Positions 37,175 through 50,287 of a DNA stretch of 64,000 nucleotides are shown here, piece by piece. How positions within the stretch are numbered: position 1 is the stretch's first letter; every line of letters begins with the position of its first letter. The translations under genes and the position numbers were made by a program. The notes under the pieces were generated by a model that was not told where the DNA came from, did no database searches, and saw nothing but the letters and a program-made list of their open reading frames with translations. Source of the stretch: Sycobia sp. Sy_11 (lineage: Eukaryota; Arthropoda; Insecta; Hymenoptera; Epichrysomallidae); contig JACCIC010000289.1 of NCBI GenBank assembly GCA_018907035.1, forward strand, positions 342,501 through 406,500, read 5' to 3'.

Positions 37175-37200
37175 GAGAGAGAGAGAGAGAGAGAGAGAAA
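37175..37200. repeat. (GA)n microsatellite
   Basis: GA run preceded by GAGT and GAAT variants. Confidence 0.9.
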
Positions 37201-37806
37201 GCGAAAGTGGGAGGGAGTTTTACATCTCCTGATTTTATCTGCGGGAGCTAAAATGAAAAAGAACGTCTCGATTACACGGATTTCGCGGTCGGCTCTGCAT
37301 ACACCAGCATACAAAATTTAAGAGGCTGCCAGAAATAAAGGAGTTTTTAACGAGACATAGGCGTGGCCCAACTTTTTTCATCTTCATTGCTCAGCCACGA
37401 CAGAAAATCGAAAAATGTAAGCGAAAAAATGTCTAACTGATGTATATATATATAGAAAAGGGGCGCCCTCTCAGCGAATCAGATCGATCCTGGATAATTT
37501 TGTATTTTTTTGCGGACTCGCAATGTGGTGAGTTGAAGGGGGAAGGGGGGAGAAACGTAGCCGTCAGCCATTTCGCAAATAATTGCGTCGTTATCAAGCG
37601 CGTTCGTATATTTTCGTTGGACGGCGAGCTGTACAGTGTATAATTTACTACAGAAATGTATCTGAAGCCGAGTAGAAGAGAAAACCTTCCGGCGAAGAAA
37701 AAAGAGACATGTCCTTTTCCGCTGGGAGGTAACGAATTTTTTTCTCGGAACATTCGTCGCACACGTGTTCGATACACACACACATACGCGCGTGCGCGCA
37801 CGGGGG
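37201..37806. other. unique sequence
   Basis: The minus-strand frames that overlap here extend into the next GA/CT array and are low-complexity artefacts. No gene called. Confidence 0.5.
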
Positions 37807-37818
37807 AGATAGAGGGAG

Positions 37819-37869
<51 letters not shown>

Positions 37870-37893
37870 TAGAGAGAGAGAGAGAGAGAGAGT
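37807..37893. repeat. (GA)n interrupted microsatellite, about 87 bp
   Basis: GA blocks separated by TAGA, AAGA and GTAG interruptions. Confidence 0.95.
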
Positions 37894-39881
37894 GACAGAT
37901 AGGGTGATAAGGAAAAGAAGAAAACAGACTTCAATTTCTCTGGGTTGTATACATCGCAAGAGCGGGTCGCCCCAGAAGCTTATTAACTTCTGTTTTGATC
38001 GAAAACATCGTGCGCGAATCATATTATAAGACCGAGTCATACGCGTCTATATGCTGATTCTTCTTAATTTGCCGGCGAATTGAAAAAAAACATGAAAATG
38101 CGAATTATTGCGTCGATTGTCGATGGACAGGCAAAAGAACGAGAGACAAAGATACCGCCGGGACCCCTATGTCTAATTTCGCGGGCGGTAAATAATTTAG
38201 GAAGAGATGTTAAAAAAACAGACTACGCACACGCACGCACACACGCACACACACACACACACGCGCATCGAACTGCAAAATGCAACGAAGCACGCTGCAA
38301 TGACGAAAGGCTTCGTTCGAAAGTACGTATCACATCGCCGGTTTGCGTAAAAAGAAGCAGTCAAATATTTCGAAATGAGTACAGATAAATAACAAAGAAA
38401 TATAAAATGTAGTTTGACGCGTGTAAACAAAATTATTAATTACTGCACGCCGAGGAAAACTACAGCGTTGCGTAAGAGCAACAGTTTTCGACGCTGAGTT
38501 ATTAATATGTATTTTGCATTTAGATCTTCCGCCTCGAACGTATGAGATTTATCTCTGTGAAGCAAAAAAAAAAAAAACTAAATAAAATTAATTCAACAAT
38601 AAACATTAAAGAAACTAAATAAAAAATATATATATATATATATATAATATATATATATAATTTCAATTGTTTATTTTGATTTTTAAATTTATAGTCTTTT
38701 AATTTTGATTTAAATATTAGTACATAATATAAATTTGTTTACGTACAATATATCCATTGAAAATAGATATTAAAAGATACTTCAAAAAAAAACTTTCCAT
38801 CTATTATAAATTACCCTCTACCCGATAGGAATAAGTAAATAAATAATATAATAATAATAATATATAATATATATATATATGTCAATATCTTCAAATTCTT
38901 CTCTTAATTATGTTAATTATTTGCTGGTATAAAAAAAAATCATTAACGGTATATTTCTGAAAGAAATATTAAATAGGCCAATTGGCTCAGTATTTGTAAA
39001 GTAACGACAATTTACTCCTTGGACATATAGAACAATAGGCGCGTTTCGACACGAGCGTGGAAGTTGGTTATTCAACTCGTGAGAAGTGATTTACCCAAGG
39101 AGCGAAAATTATGCTTCTATTCGAACGGTGGCATTGGATGATATTTTTCAGCGACACCGGGAATGCCGAAAAAAAAAATCACGTCGAATAGGCTGCAATT
39201 TTTGGATATTGGAGCACGGCGAACGTATATTATATCTTCATTAGACGAAAGATTTTACACTGGGCATGTAAAATTTGACAAGATTTCAACGTTTGTAGTT
39301 AGCAGTAAAATTTATGTCTTCAACAATCATCGTAATTTACTTATGCTATGTATTATCATAAATTCTTTTACTATGTATTCGTATGAATTTGGCTTTATAG
39401 TTATACTTTTTTTTTAGTATTTATATCCTTTTTTATCATTCTTGTTAGAGTATTGTATTTTAGTGTTATGCCGACACAAGATACATAAATATATAGGCTC
39501 TCCCAAATATGATTTACACTAGCTGTAAAAGTAGAGAAAACCGAATGCAAAATGTTGTATTCATTCAGCAGTCTTTCCAAAAACTTTTATACATACAACC
39601 TTTATATTTGATTTTCCCTGATTAGTATCGTTCCGCTTGTACGAACAATAATATTTGCGACACTCTGTATATATTCGAGTCTCTATATATACATATTTGT
39701 TTATGTATCTCTTTTTCTTCGTGTTTTCCATTCTAATATATATAGAAACAAAACAGCGTGGCACAACGCCCAGTCGAAATAAATCGTAATTGTTCCGGTT
39801 AGTTATGCATCGTGTGAAGGCTTTAACCCCCGACGTTAATTAACGAGAATCTCCCAACCAACCGTCATATAATCGCCGGCA
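37894..39881. other. unique sequence, AT-rich at 38.5-38.9 kb
   Basis: Contains (CA)n with CG interruptions at 38226-38266, an A12 run near 38564, short TA runs at 38626-38659 and an ATA-rich patch at 38846-38880. A plus-strand 84-codon frame (39163-39417) is unrecognised. Confidence 0.5.
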
Positions 39882-39891
39882 AAGAGAGAGA

Positions 39892-39954
<63 letters not shown>
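39882..39954. repeat. (AG)n microsatellite, about 73 bp
   Basis: Nearly perfect, with one AAGG interruption at the left end. It is followed after 20 bp by an ATG-initiated 133-codon open frame. Confidence 0.97.
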
Positions 39955-39956
<2 letters not shown>

Positions 39957-40481
39957 AGAGGAAGGGGCAGTATCATGGTGCAAGCCAGGGGAATATCTCG
40001 AGGGTGCGTGCTCCATATAACGAGGTCTTTGGCCCCGACGCGCGACGCCGAGCTTTACGACCGCACTCCTATATATATATATAGAAAGAAGCTAACGCAG
40101 GGGTTGTGTGAGAGGCAAACTCACAGGAGAGTGAGAGGGAGGCAGAATTTTGTCGCGCACTTGTATATATACAGCAGCCGGGCATCAACGACAAAATTTT
40201 TCATCGTACTATATACATCCGAGCGTTATATGGGTGCACGGGGTCTGAAAGCGGTGAACTACCAATGGGGCGGGGGTGAGGGGCGGGGAGGAAAAAAATT
40301 TCGATGCCGCGACAGTCTTTTATACGCCGAGTCGCGTCGCGCTACTAGCGGGCGCAAGCTAGACTGTATATAGAACACTACACCGACCCCCTTTGGATTA
40401 TAATACGGCGGATAGAGAGATTCTTTTATGTCCCGGGCGCAAGGGTGCGCTTGAGACTGTGCTTACTTCGCTGCCTCGGCT
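39955..40481. other. unique sequence with a 133-codon open frame
   Basis: The plus-strand frame 39975-40373 starts at ATG (context TATCATGG), is Arg-rich and lacks a recognisable domain, signal peptide or family resemblance. It lies between two GA arrays in a GC-balanced patch. Probably a chance frame. Confidence 0.4.

Positions 40482-40533
<52 letters not shown>
40482..40533. repeat. (GA)n microsatellite
   Basis: 52-bp GA array with one GGA interruption. Confidence 0.95.
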
Positions 40534-41881
40534 CGTGACGATGAACTATTACTCCGCGAAGATAAAGTTTAGGTTTCGACGTCAGGGCGACGAAGAGTCG
40601 CGTCGTTGCAGCTTTCTCGGGGAGATGCAGAATTTGAGTGTGTGTGTGTGTGTGGAGGAAACGTAGGAGATGGAGAATATGCGAGGCAAATAGGAAACTC
40701 CCCCCCTCCCCCCAGTCCTAGATGCCAAATTTACCGGATCGCGAGCACTTTTTTTGAAAAGCGAGCCATGAATTCTTGAGTTACTGAACGTATACGCGCG
40801 CGGGAGAGCCACGAGTTGGTATATATAAAAAGCTTGGATTTTACTTAATAACAAAAAGCAGAATTTTTGCTTTTCTGTACAAGGTGCAAAAAGATCCGAT
40901 CATCCGATTATAAATCTGATGAATTAAACATTTGTTTCGCTCGCGCAAACAATGCCATATGCAATTGTAACGTCCGACCTGAGATCTTTCAGCGAAAGTG
41001 AGTCGTACATTACGAGTAGTAATGTAACCTTGATGTTGAAGGGAAAGGTCAAAACATTCTCATATAATGAAAGCCTTCTCATATAATGCATTCTCACACA
41101 TGCGGGCGCGTGTATATATACACACACACACATATATATATATACCTGATGTACATTGAAATATCACATTCCACAAAATGACGATATTTTATCTTTGCTC
41201 TTGGAAATTGCTTTTAACATTTTTACCAGGTTTTCATGGAGTTGACGTTTTTGTTCGGTTTGGAATTTAGAAATGGCTATACAAGATGATATAGTGATTC
41301 TCGCGAAGCCTTCGGTTGCTCGATATGATTTCGTGATTCCTTATTTACCTCAGTTATTTACTAAAAACGAAATGCCTTAAAAACAAGATCGAAACAAAAG
41401 GATAAATATGTAAATAAGAAAAATTCTGGAATGATATTTTTATAACAAAATACAATAATAAGTAAGGAAATTCCTTCAGACATAATATTTGTACAGTCGT
41501 ATAAAAAGTAAAACACTAATTATTTATTGATAAATTTAAATTTCTAATCAGATAAAACATCGTATCGATTTTTTTTAATGCAAGTTAAAGAATTGTTTTC
41601 ACCTTGCTTTTAAACCGCATTCAAACAGGAATTTCGAAAATTTAAAAAAAACAATCCTCTTGAGCGCCAAGAAAATGAAACCGTGGCTAAAAGAGGAGAG
41701 AAAAAAAAACCTCGGCTCACTTGTCGGATTATTAATTATCGATCGGGGGCAATCCTACGTACAAGGCCGCCTCTCTTTCCCCAACCGAGGTTCGTCTCTT
41801 TTCATTTTCTTTCTAATATTTCGCTTCTAATATCGAGGAGGCTCGGTCAAGCGTGAACCAATTGGGCAGATGGGAAGCAAC

Positions 41882-41885
<4 letters not shown>
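40534..41885. other. unique sequence
   Basis: Small (GT)8 at about 40638-40653 and a (TA)/(CA) patch at about 41110-41143. No gene recognised. Confidence 0.55.

Positions 41886-41917
<32 letters not shown>
41886..41917. repeat. (GA)16 microsatellite
   Basis: Perfect GA run. Confidence 0.95.
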
Positions 41918-41919
<2 letters not shown>

Positions 41920-42121
41920 GGGGCAAAGATTAAAAAATCGCGCTGGACGTTTCAAATCTATAGAAAAACTGAAACGGAGGTGAGAAAGTCTTCCGCATAC
42001 AACCATCGATGATTTTTACACCGTTTCTCATATGCATAATCGACGTGTGAATAAGTTCGCGCTCTTCTGCCCGACTAAAACAAACCGCGCCGGGCCTTCG
42101 TGAATCCCGTGCACGTACAAA

Positions 42122-42139
42122 AACGTTCGTACGAACGTT
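42122..42139. other. perfect 18-bp palindrome
   Basis: AACGTTCGTACGAACGTT reads identically on both strands. It lies in a CG-rich unique patch next to a GATCGATCG repeat. It may be a dimeric transcription-factor site or may be chance. Confidence 0.9.
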
Positions 42140-42417
42140 GGAACGAGCGGCGATCGATCGTAAACTCCGCGCGCACCAACTATCCACCTTCGCGCAGTTC
42201 GAATTCCATGAGAGTAGACGAGGACGACCATCTCCCGCCCATACCTTGGAAAGTATTTTACTCAGATAATTTTTTCACCTTCCCAGTCGCTTTTCGCCAA
42301 CGACGAGCCAGCCTCTGATTTTCGAAGGCTCGCTCCCACTCGACAGCGGTACACAGCACCCGATGCAACGACACGGGCGATTTTCTACGCACATCCGTGC
42401 GCGCAGTCTCTCCCCCT

Positions 42418-42418
<1 letters not shown>

Positions 42419-42444
<26 letters not shown>
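42419..42444. repeat. (CT)13 microsatellite
   Basis: Perfect CT run. Confidence 0.95.
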
Positions 42445-42448
<4 letters not shown>

Positions 42449-44183
42449 GCCGCTCTTCCCACGCCTCGATTAATCCCTTCGGAGACAAACTGTTCTTCAG
42501 GACGTATATGGAAAATGACAGGTGGTCTGAGAACTTCGATGATTGTTCAATCAGAATATATCGTCATAATATCCAAATTCATAATGGACGATTAGGATAT
42601 GGTTTTAATTTGGGGTTGAAATTCTGGTGTTTATTGAGATGTGACCTTGACGGGATTTCCTAGCGGAAAGGCAAATAAAGATGGCGGATTCGATACCGGG
42701 ACTATTTCTAGGGGGGGGGGGGACACAATTGTCGACATTTTCCCTAATTTTCTTGAATAATCTGCGTATGAAGAATTCTGAGAAGATAGATGTTGCAGTA
42801 TTGGTAGTATTTACAATAAGCAAAAATACTTTTCGAGCACATTTTACAATGCTAGAGTACGTGGATGTTTATAAAAACATGTCTACAATTATCAAAATTT
42901 TGCCCCGCTTATATTGCTCGTGTCATGCGACTATTTAACCTTCCTAAGCTCGTTCTTACGGCACATTCTCTCCACTTAGCCCATATCGAATTTAACGAAT
43001 TAGCAGCATATCCATTTCTATAATTTTTTACCAATATACCAAAAGACGCTCTCTTGAAACTATATACATTTTGCTGAAACGAAGCTTCCGTAAAAGAAGC
43101 GACTCGAAGGCTGCGCTCTGTCGTGCTTCGACGAACGATCGAATTGGTTCGGATGAAAAAGAAAAAAAAACAATGAAACGAACAAACAACGGAAACACCG
43201 ATCTTGCCCTGGCCGCATATCTCTTCCCCTGCCTAAATCCCACATCTATACAGTCCCGAGCTGACCACCAGCACCGGCGAAGAATCGATCGCTGTAATTA
43301 TATATATATTACAATTTCAAGAATTCCGTCTCCGCGCAAAGTTCGCTCTCTGCGTTAAACAATACACGCTCCACTTGTATTATATCCTTTTAAATGAGCG
43401 TTAATGGCGCCCTCCTCCGAGTGCGCGAGGAAACGAACACACTCTCTCTTTTGCTCATCCTGGATAATGCCAATGAATTACAAGTTGCGAAGTGTGCAAC
43501 TATATATGCACACTGGCGGCGTAACCCAGCACCTGCTGTCCCGCCCCGTCGACGCGCCGATGTGGCGGCTTCAATAATTCAATCAAGAAACTTCGGGCTC
43601 GTTCCGCCAGTTTGCCCCTAACAAGCTTTCTGTCTTTCTCGCCGTCCTTCATTCTCTCTCTTTCCCTCTCTCTCGCCCTCCCTCACCCCCCCTTCCTTTT
43701 ATCCTCGCTTCAATTTGACGAAGGTGCGGGATTTTCAAGTGAACTCGGAAGCTTTCTGCGCGCGCTTCCGTGGCTTTTTCCGTCCCATTGCCAATGTGTC
43801 CCCGGTGCTCCCCACGCTCTCTTTCCTTCAACCGCTTCAATCAGCGCGCGGATGCGACGGTTTCTTGAGATGAATCGAGCGCTCAGAAAATTAAGTAAAA
43901 GTATTTCGATAATGTAATAATACAATTGTCGATGAATGAATATAATGTATTTGCGTACTCGATTAATATTTCCATCACAACGTTCACGAATTTTTTTCTC
44001 TTCAATTCGATAAAATTTTTCTTATAATTCGTGACAATTTATTTTTCTTAAAGAGGAAGTCGAGGATACGATACAAAACGATTCTTATATTCTAATGAAA
44101 AAATTCACTTTTCTTGCATCTGTTCCAATAAAGCGTAAGTAAGTTTGACATGCTTTGCACAGTGTCATATAATACCCAGCAAG

Positions 44184-44187
<4 letters not shown>
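42445..44187. other. unique sequence with a G12 run
   Basis: A homopolymer of 12 G lies at 42711-42722. CT-rich patches occur at about 43634-43680. Two consecutive plus-strand frames (to 42663, and 42681-42938) flank the G-run but resemble no known protein. Confidence 0.5.

Positions 44188-44238
<51 letters not shown>
44188..44238. repeat. (AT)25 microsatellite
   Basis: 51-bp array that ends the 7.2-kb gap without long TA arrays. Confidence 0.95.
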
Positions 44239-44241
<3 letters not shown>

Positions 44242-46453
44242 GAATGCCGAGCAATATTAGCTTCCCGCAATTCCGACAAAATTATTTATTGTCTTCTGTA
44301 ACATTGCCCTTTCGGTTCTCACATATAAGAAGTAGAATTTCGTTAATACAGTAATTTCATTTGGTGACGGACAATAAACAAGGAGGGGCGAAGAGCTCCC
44401 GACAATAAAATTTTTTCTATATTGATTGCCTGCATGTTTTAAGTACGAATTTCCAATGCAATAACAGAATCGCGCGTAGGAAGTCCTCAAATTGGACCAA
44501 AATCGTGTGTCCCACAAATGGCGAGGAGCCCGCGACACAATACCAGCGAGGCCTTCTGCTCGACCCTGCCCGATTCTGCGTGCCTGAAATCCTGTAGAGA
44601 GCCGCCAACGTTTAAGACCTTCGGAATTTTGATCGAGGTTCCTTCAAGCCAGAGGGGAAGGGGAGTGCAAACGGCCCTCGCCAAGATTAAAATCCAGCCC
44701 AGTGTACATTTGGCGCCGTGTATTTGAAAGCAACAGCATCGAGCCTTTAGACGGATAATGTTGTTCTTTTTTTTTGAAAGTCGACTGGAGGACTTATGAT
44801 AGCCAAGGTCAACGACATCTCAATATGGTTGAATCCATATACCATGTACCGGGTATAGGCGATCTTTTGGAGTCTGGCTCGCATCACCGTTTACTCGTGC
44901 AGAAATATAACGGTGGGATCCCCCTAGTCTCTATCTCTTTATTATGTTTATAATGACTGAATATGCATATAATAATGTATATTTTACAACTTAGCCACGA
45001 ACATAATGGATAGGTATTATCTTGGCGAGTTTCAAATGGATAGCCTAATCCAATGTTTGCTATTTATATTTTTGAACCTTGGTAGATGGATAGTACTGCC
45101 AGGCGCCCCGTGGCGTTTTCAACTACATATTGGACCTTTTTAAACCACATAATTTTCTTAAGAATCTTTTTTGGTTTTTCGAGTTCAACTTGTGCTTATT
45201 ACAATGACTTGAAAATTTGTCTAGTGTGTTGCATAAAAGTGGAATTGACGAACGAAGCAGTACTGTTCCCACTCATACAGTTCTAATCTATCAAAAGATT
45301 GTATATATCGGATTTATACAGACGACTATTCTTGGTTCTATGTATACACATGAGCCCTGAAAGGAATATTAATTCGCTTTATGCGTCATCGATTGGCGAG
45401 ATAAATCCAATAAAAATACATTTCGCAGGTATTTCAATCGTAGGGGAAAAAGAAGAAGAAAATCGGATCGAGCACATGAAAAAATGTACAGATTATTATC
45501 GAAAATACATTAAAACACAATAAAGAAATTTTAGATACTAAATTCCAAAGTTTGCTTAATTAGAATTCAAATATAATTAAATAAGTATGATAAAAGCATG
45601 CATGAGATAATGTATGAGATTGATAAAGTTTAACAATGGAGTGTTGTGCCACATGGGAATTTTGAAGATAAATTAAAATCTGCTTCATTAAATGAACAAA
45701 AAAAAAATACAGCTTTCAAATACGGAATAATTTAGCTTCAATATCGGCGCGAACTGTGAAATTCGTTTATACAAGATAAGCATCTCCAGAGAGTCGTAAT
45801 ACCGATACGTACATAGCCTGAAAGCAAAACTGTGATTAACGTAATTACATGATATTGCTGTATAAGGTATTTTTCTTATTTCTTATTAATGTCATACATA
45901 AAAATTGTGTCGATCTAAATGTAGATAATTTACGATGAATATATGTAATCGTAAAGAAGAAATGTACTCACGCATAATTTTTTATAGTCCATCAAATCTG
46001 ATTGTAAATAGTTAATTATAAAGGTAAATATAATGCCATAATAAGTGATGTTCAATACAATTTCTTAATCATAATGTACATTATATATACTGTAGTATAA
46101 AGGTGTTACGTATATCGATGTAGTATTTATAAAAGAATTTTAGATAATTATATATGTCATTGTAAATCATGATCTTCAATATTATAGATTAAAATCGATG
46201 TATAAAAATCCATAAGATACTCTGTTATTTCTTTCTTCATCTAGAAGGTTCCAATTGTAGTTTATAAATTATGAAAAATCTGTCATAATTCTGTTAGATT
46301 AAAAAAAAATATCTTCGAATTCAACTGTCCAACGAGAAAATCTTGTAAGTATTCCTTGGGGAAAAAAATTGGGGCACCTGGAGTGAGCTTTTCCCCCTAA
46401 GTTAAAGAGGCTAGTGCATGAAAAAGAAATCGCCTCAAAAGCTCGGGCGCAAT
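44239..46453. other. unique sequence, no gene recognised
   Basis: 44.47-44.75 kb is GC-balanced, with open frames on both strands (69 codons on the plus strand and three overlapping on the minus). No frame is favoured by splice sites or domains. The rest is AT-rich. Confidence 0.5.
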
Positions 46454-46480
46454 TGAGAGAGAGAGAGAGAGAGAGGGGGG
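46454..46480. repeat. (GA)n then G-run
   Basis: A GA run of about 20 bp passes into G7. Confidence 0.9.
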
Positions 46481-46624
46481 GCGATTCCTGAGAAAAGGGT
46501 AATAGATCTAGAGCAGATTTCAAAATCACTTTCGAACCTGACCGACATAGTCAGTCCATTAAGCCTTTGGCTTTTTCAGCGTTCGCGAAGAATCGGACGG
46601 CTCATATCCGTTTTTCGATTCTGA

Positions 46625-46628
<4 letters not shown>

Positions 46629-46667
<39 letters not shown>

Positions 46668-46670
46668 AGC
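46629..46670 (+). repeat. (CT)16 ending in an acceptor-like CTTTCTCAG
   Basis: A 34-bp CT array is followed at once by TTTCTCAG, giving an ideal pyrimidine-tract and 3' splice-site shape. The frame downstream is open for about 60 codons without a recognised domain. Whether the site is used cannot be told from sequence. Confidence 0.85.
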
Positions 46671-47425
46671 CTGTCAGAGCCAAGGTCAAATGATTGTCCA
46701 AGTCACCTATCTCACATTCATAAACTTCCCGTTCATTGATATCGCTGTTCATTGCAAACACGTCTATAAATGTTTAACGGACATATATAATTCTAAGTTT
46801 ACGAAACTGGTTTTGTGGTATGAAAAACAAGTCTTTTTTCTGACTGACATATAAATGTCTTGTAGCCATTGTCAGATTTACTTACTATTGTGGTAATTTT
46901 TTGTTATCCGGAAAAGATACAGTAATTATTATTTAAAACAGGAACTTGATGACAGGTAATTCTAATTAATAAAAAATAATGTTTCGTCGTATACCGATCG
47001 AAAGATGCCAAACGTTCAATTGCGTGACCATGCTCGAAACTATCAAACACGTTAGATATTCTTATATTTTAGATAATGTTGTGTAATGTTTACTCTTCTT
47101 GATTATTACATTGTCTGTCGATAACGATTAACAGTTAGACATTCGGAAATATGACATTTTTCACAATGTCAAATTGTTCGGTTGAAACTGTGATTCGGTT
47201 CAAGTAGGATTTCGAAAAGTTTTTCACCTCTTGGCAGATCAGCATAGAAATCGGTAATGAAACAAATTAACTTTGGAAATTTGTACAAAAGTGCGTTTAT
47301 GACACGTTTCAAAGAAATGATATAATATAAGAAATGCTCTCTCATATTTTGATTTTATTTTTTACAAACATTGTAAGCCACGCCCGGTAATTATATGTAC
47401 CAAAATGAATATAGGTGACCTGTTT

Positions 47426-47427
<2 letters not shown>
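46671..47427. other. AT-rich unique sequence
   Basis: No gene recognised apart from the unsupported frame that follows the CT array. Confidence 0.55.

Positions 47428-47493
<66 letters not shown>
47428..47493. repeat. (TA)33 microsatellite
   Basis: 66-bp array, the second longest TA array in the window. Confidence 0.97.
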
Positions 47494-47496
<3 letters not shown>

Positions 47497-47699
47497 TAGA
47501 GTCCGAGAAAACGAAGAATAACGAGCACCAATCGATACGACCTACAGCCGTCTAATTTTCCTGACTCTTCCCATCAACGAATGCGAGCTCTATGCGGGCG
47601 CATTTTGCGGTTTCCAATTTGTCGTCGCCAAAACGATCACCAGAGCGACCCCGCTCTCCCCTTTCCCCGCAGTCTCGCATACACTAAGAGAAAGAAAAA

Positions 47700-47727
47700 G
47701 AGAAATACAAAGAGAGACACAGAGAGG

Positions 47728-47771
<44 letters not shown>
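47700..47771. repeat. (GA)n interrupted microsatellite
   Basis: GA blocks with CACA, GGGA and AAGA interruptions. Confidence 0.93.
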
Positions 47772-47772
<1 letters not shown>

Positions 47773-47941
47773 AGGGGAGAGAGACCGACAGACAGACAAC
47801 GATTAGCGAAGCGATCACCATGCTAATCGGCCAATTTCGCAATTTTCTCGTCTCGACTCTTTTTCTTCTTCTCCGTCACACCATTTCGTCCCTGCTCATC
47901 CTCCTATTGAGGAACAACGGACTTGAAAAGAAATACTGCTC

Positions 47942-47942
<1 letters not shown>

Positions 47943-47985
<43 letters not shown>
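47943..47985. repeat. (TA)21 microsatellite
   Basis: 43-bp array. Confidence 0.95.
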
Positions 47986-47992
<7 letters not shown>

Positions 47993-48159
47993 CATATACA
48001 GGCATTGTACCATATACTCGCTCGACTCAACTTCCTTCTCATTCTTTTTTTTCATTTAATCAAGCGCCGTCACGGAGCGTGCAACGTGTTTCATGAATAT
48101 GGACGTGCTTTATTTGAATTCTTTTATGTATACAAAGACTTTGGAGATGATGCCTGTTT

Positions 48160-48161
<2 letters not shown>

Positions 48162-48208
<47 letters not shown>
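48162..48208. repeat. (AT)23 microsatellite
   Basis: 47-bp array. Confidence 0.95.
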
Positions 48209-48214
<6 letters not shown>

Positions 48215-48382
48215 ACATAATAAGCAACAGCGTTGATTTTGCGGTTCGTTGTTTTTTTTTGCTGAGCAAATCCCCTGGGATTTTTCTGCGAAGACCGCGC
48301 GAAGCTCATCAGATTTTGATAGAAGGCGTGAGAGAAGAAAATATTAAATCACGGATTTATAGGTATGTATATATCATTTAAG

Positions 48383-48384
<2 letters not shown>

Positions 48385-48427
<43 letters not shown>
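48385..48427. repeat. (TA)21 microsatellite
   Basis: 43-bp array. It is the third in a series spaced about 200 bp apart. Confidence 0.95.
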
Positions 48428-48429
<2 letters not shown>

Positions 48430-50262
48430 CATGAATCCAAATAAGAAATAGATATATGTTGTATATCGATCGCTTGTTTCACGTGTATATAGATTAGATA
48501 TTATCTCTTATATACCTTTCAAGCTTCTGTACTTAAAAAGCTCGCTCACTCTCACTCTCACTCTCTATCTTTCTCTTTCTCTTCGCTATACAGTTTTCTA
48601 GGTCGGCAAGTTATATGAATTTGAAACGAGAAGTAAGTTTCAAGGGAGCGAAAGGGAAAAAAGAAAAAGAACGAAGAAGTTAGTTTTGAAATATGATGAG
48701 ATATTCTATACTGCAGTTTTATGCGCTTTTTATAAAGTCGACCACTAGCAATAATAAGCACGATAATACAGTGTTGGAAAAAGAGAGCTCGAGGAATCAA
48801 AGTTTAATCGCAATTTGATGTGATATTGTGTTCACATTTTTTTTTGATTTTCTCTCAATTTAACGATTAGAAAAAGATCAAGTACCTTAAACCATTCAAT
48901 TTGTAAAACTAATATACTAAATGAGGTCTAGGCGGCAAAAAGAACGTAATTTACTGTGATAGCTAGCACAGTTAATTTTAATTATAGAAAATAGCAGATA
49001 CAGATGTAATAGTCATGACAGGAAGTACGATTAGAATACTCATTGTCCCATTGTATATCTAAAATCGTAAAACTGTTCTTCTGGTCCTCCGCTTTTTCCT
49101 CAAGATAAACGTCTTTGACAGACAGATATATTTGCTTGTTTTGTTGTATTTTCTTAAAAAAGTTGATATAATTATACGCTAATCTAATAAATTCAAATAT
49201 TTAAAAACATTAAACATTTAAAGGCTATTTTTGAGAAGGTGCCAATTAAATTATTAAGATAGCATATATTCAATAACCAGAAATACAAATATACGGCTCT
49301 TTTAACAATTTTTATTCGACGGTTATTATGTCACCCCGTTGTACTTCGTCGACAATTACTGAAAACTTTTTTATAATTTTTCTAATATCCCGTAATTTTC
49401 GTAAGAGTCGCGTATATTTACCGTAAAGCACGGTCATTTCATTGTTCGAATTCAAACGAGTCCACGCGTCGTCACTCGAAAAATTCGTTTATTTCCCGCT
49501 TACTCGACGAGCAAGCAAACTTTTGCGGAGCCGTTAATCAAACCATTTGTTTAGCCGGGTTCCCGAGTCCCGTCGCCCGGTGAACGAACTTCGTCCGGCT
49601 CTCTTCGCGCAGCATCCTCGTGAACGACTACAAAGCATTAGCATAACTTTTCTTTTCATCTCCACCTCCCACTTCTCCTTCTTCTTCTTCTTCTACTACT
49701 ACTTCGTCTCCTCGGACGTCCCTGGGCCAGTGGACATACGCCTCGCCACAATGCCTCGATAAAGCCAACTTCGCTCGCCGCGTTCTGTTTTTTTTTTTTC
49801 TATGCAGCCCGCAACTTTAACTATGTACTCGGGAAAGCGATAAGAGGAACAGTGTGGGGGGGCGGGGCAGGAAGAGATAGTGACAAATTCGTCCATTCGC
49901 AGGGAATTACGATGCACGCTTTATCCTTCCATCTCCTGTAATATCCTACGTATCTGCCGAGTCTCTCGGCTCTGCGACAAGCAAAAGCGCGGGCGGGGGG
50001 AAGGCGGTGGATGTCCAATCCTTTGTTACCGCGATTCTATCCAGAGCCCCGCATTCAGCTAGAGCGTCTTTTGCGCGGATTATTATAAAGGACAATGTAT
50101 ACACCCGCCGGGATGCTCCGTAATTCACGATCGATTTCCATTGTTAAACGTTTCGAGTCCGTTGCCAAGGTGACGGACCGCGGAGTTACAGCTGGAATCC
50201 GTTCCAGCGTAATCCCTTTATCGATGTAATTGTAAAATTTACCATGCGTCTCTCATTCTCGC
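48428..50262. other. AT-rich, then GC-balanced unique sequence
   Basis: AT-rich to 49.4 kb, then GC-balanced. Includes a (CTT/CTA)n patch at about 49675-49705 and a T-run near 49788. Several 60-70 codon frames overlap on both strands and none is recognised. Confidence 0.5.
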
Positions 50263-50287
50263 ACTCACTCTCTCTCTCTCTCTCTCT
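50263..50287. repeat. (CT)12 microsatellite
   Basis: CT run within a pyrimidine-rich stretch that extends to about 50320. Confidence 0.9.

Noticed and set aside
38966..39110. CTCCTTGG and CCAAGGAG as possible terminal inverted repeats of a small element
   Set aside because: Only 8 bp long, no target duplication and near chance expectation.
39975..40373. 133-codon ATG frame after the AG array
   Set aside because: Arg-rich composition typical of chance frames in GC-balanced DNA. It includes a TA-run translated as IYIY and has no recognisable domain.
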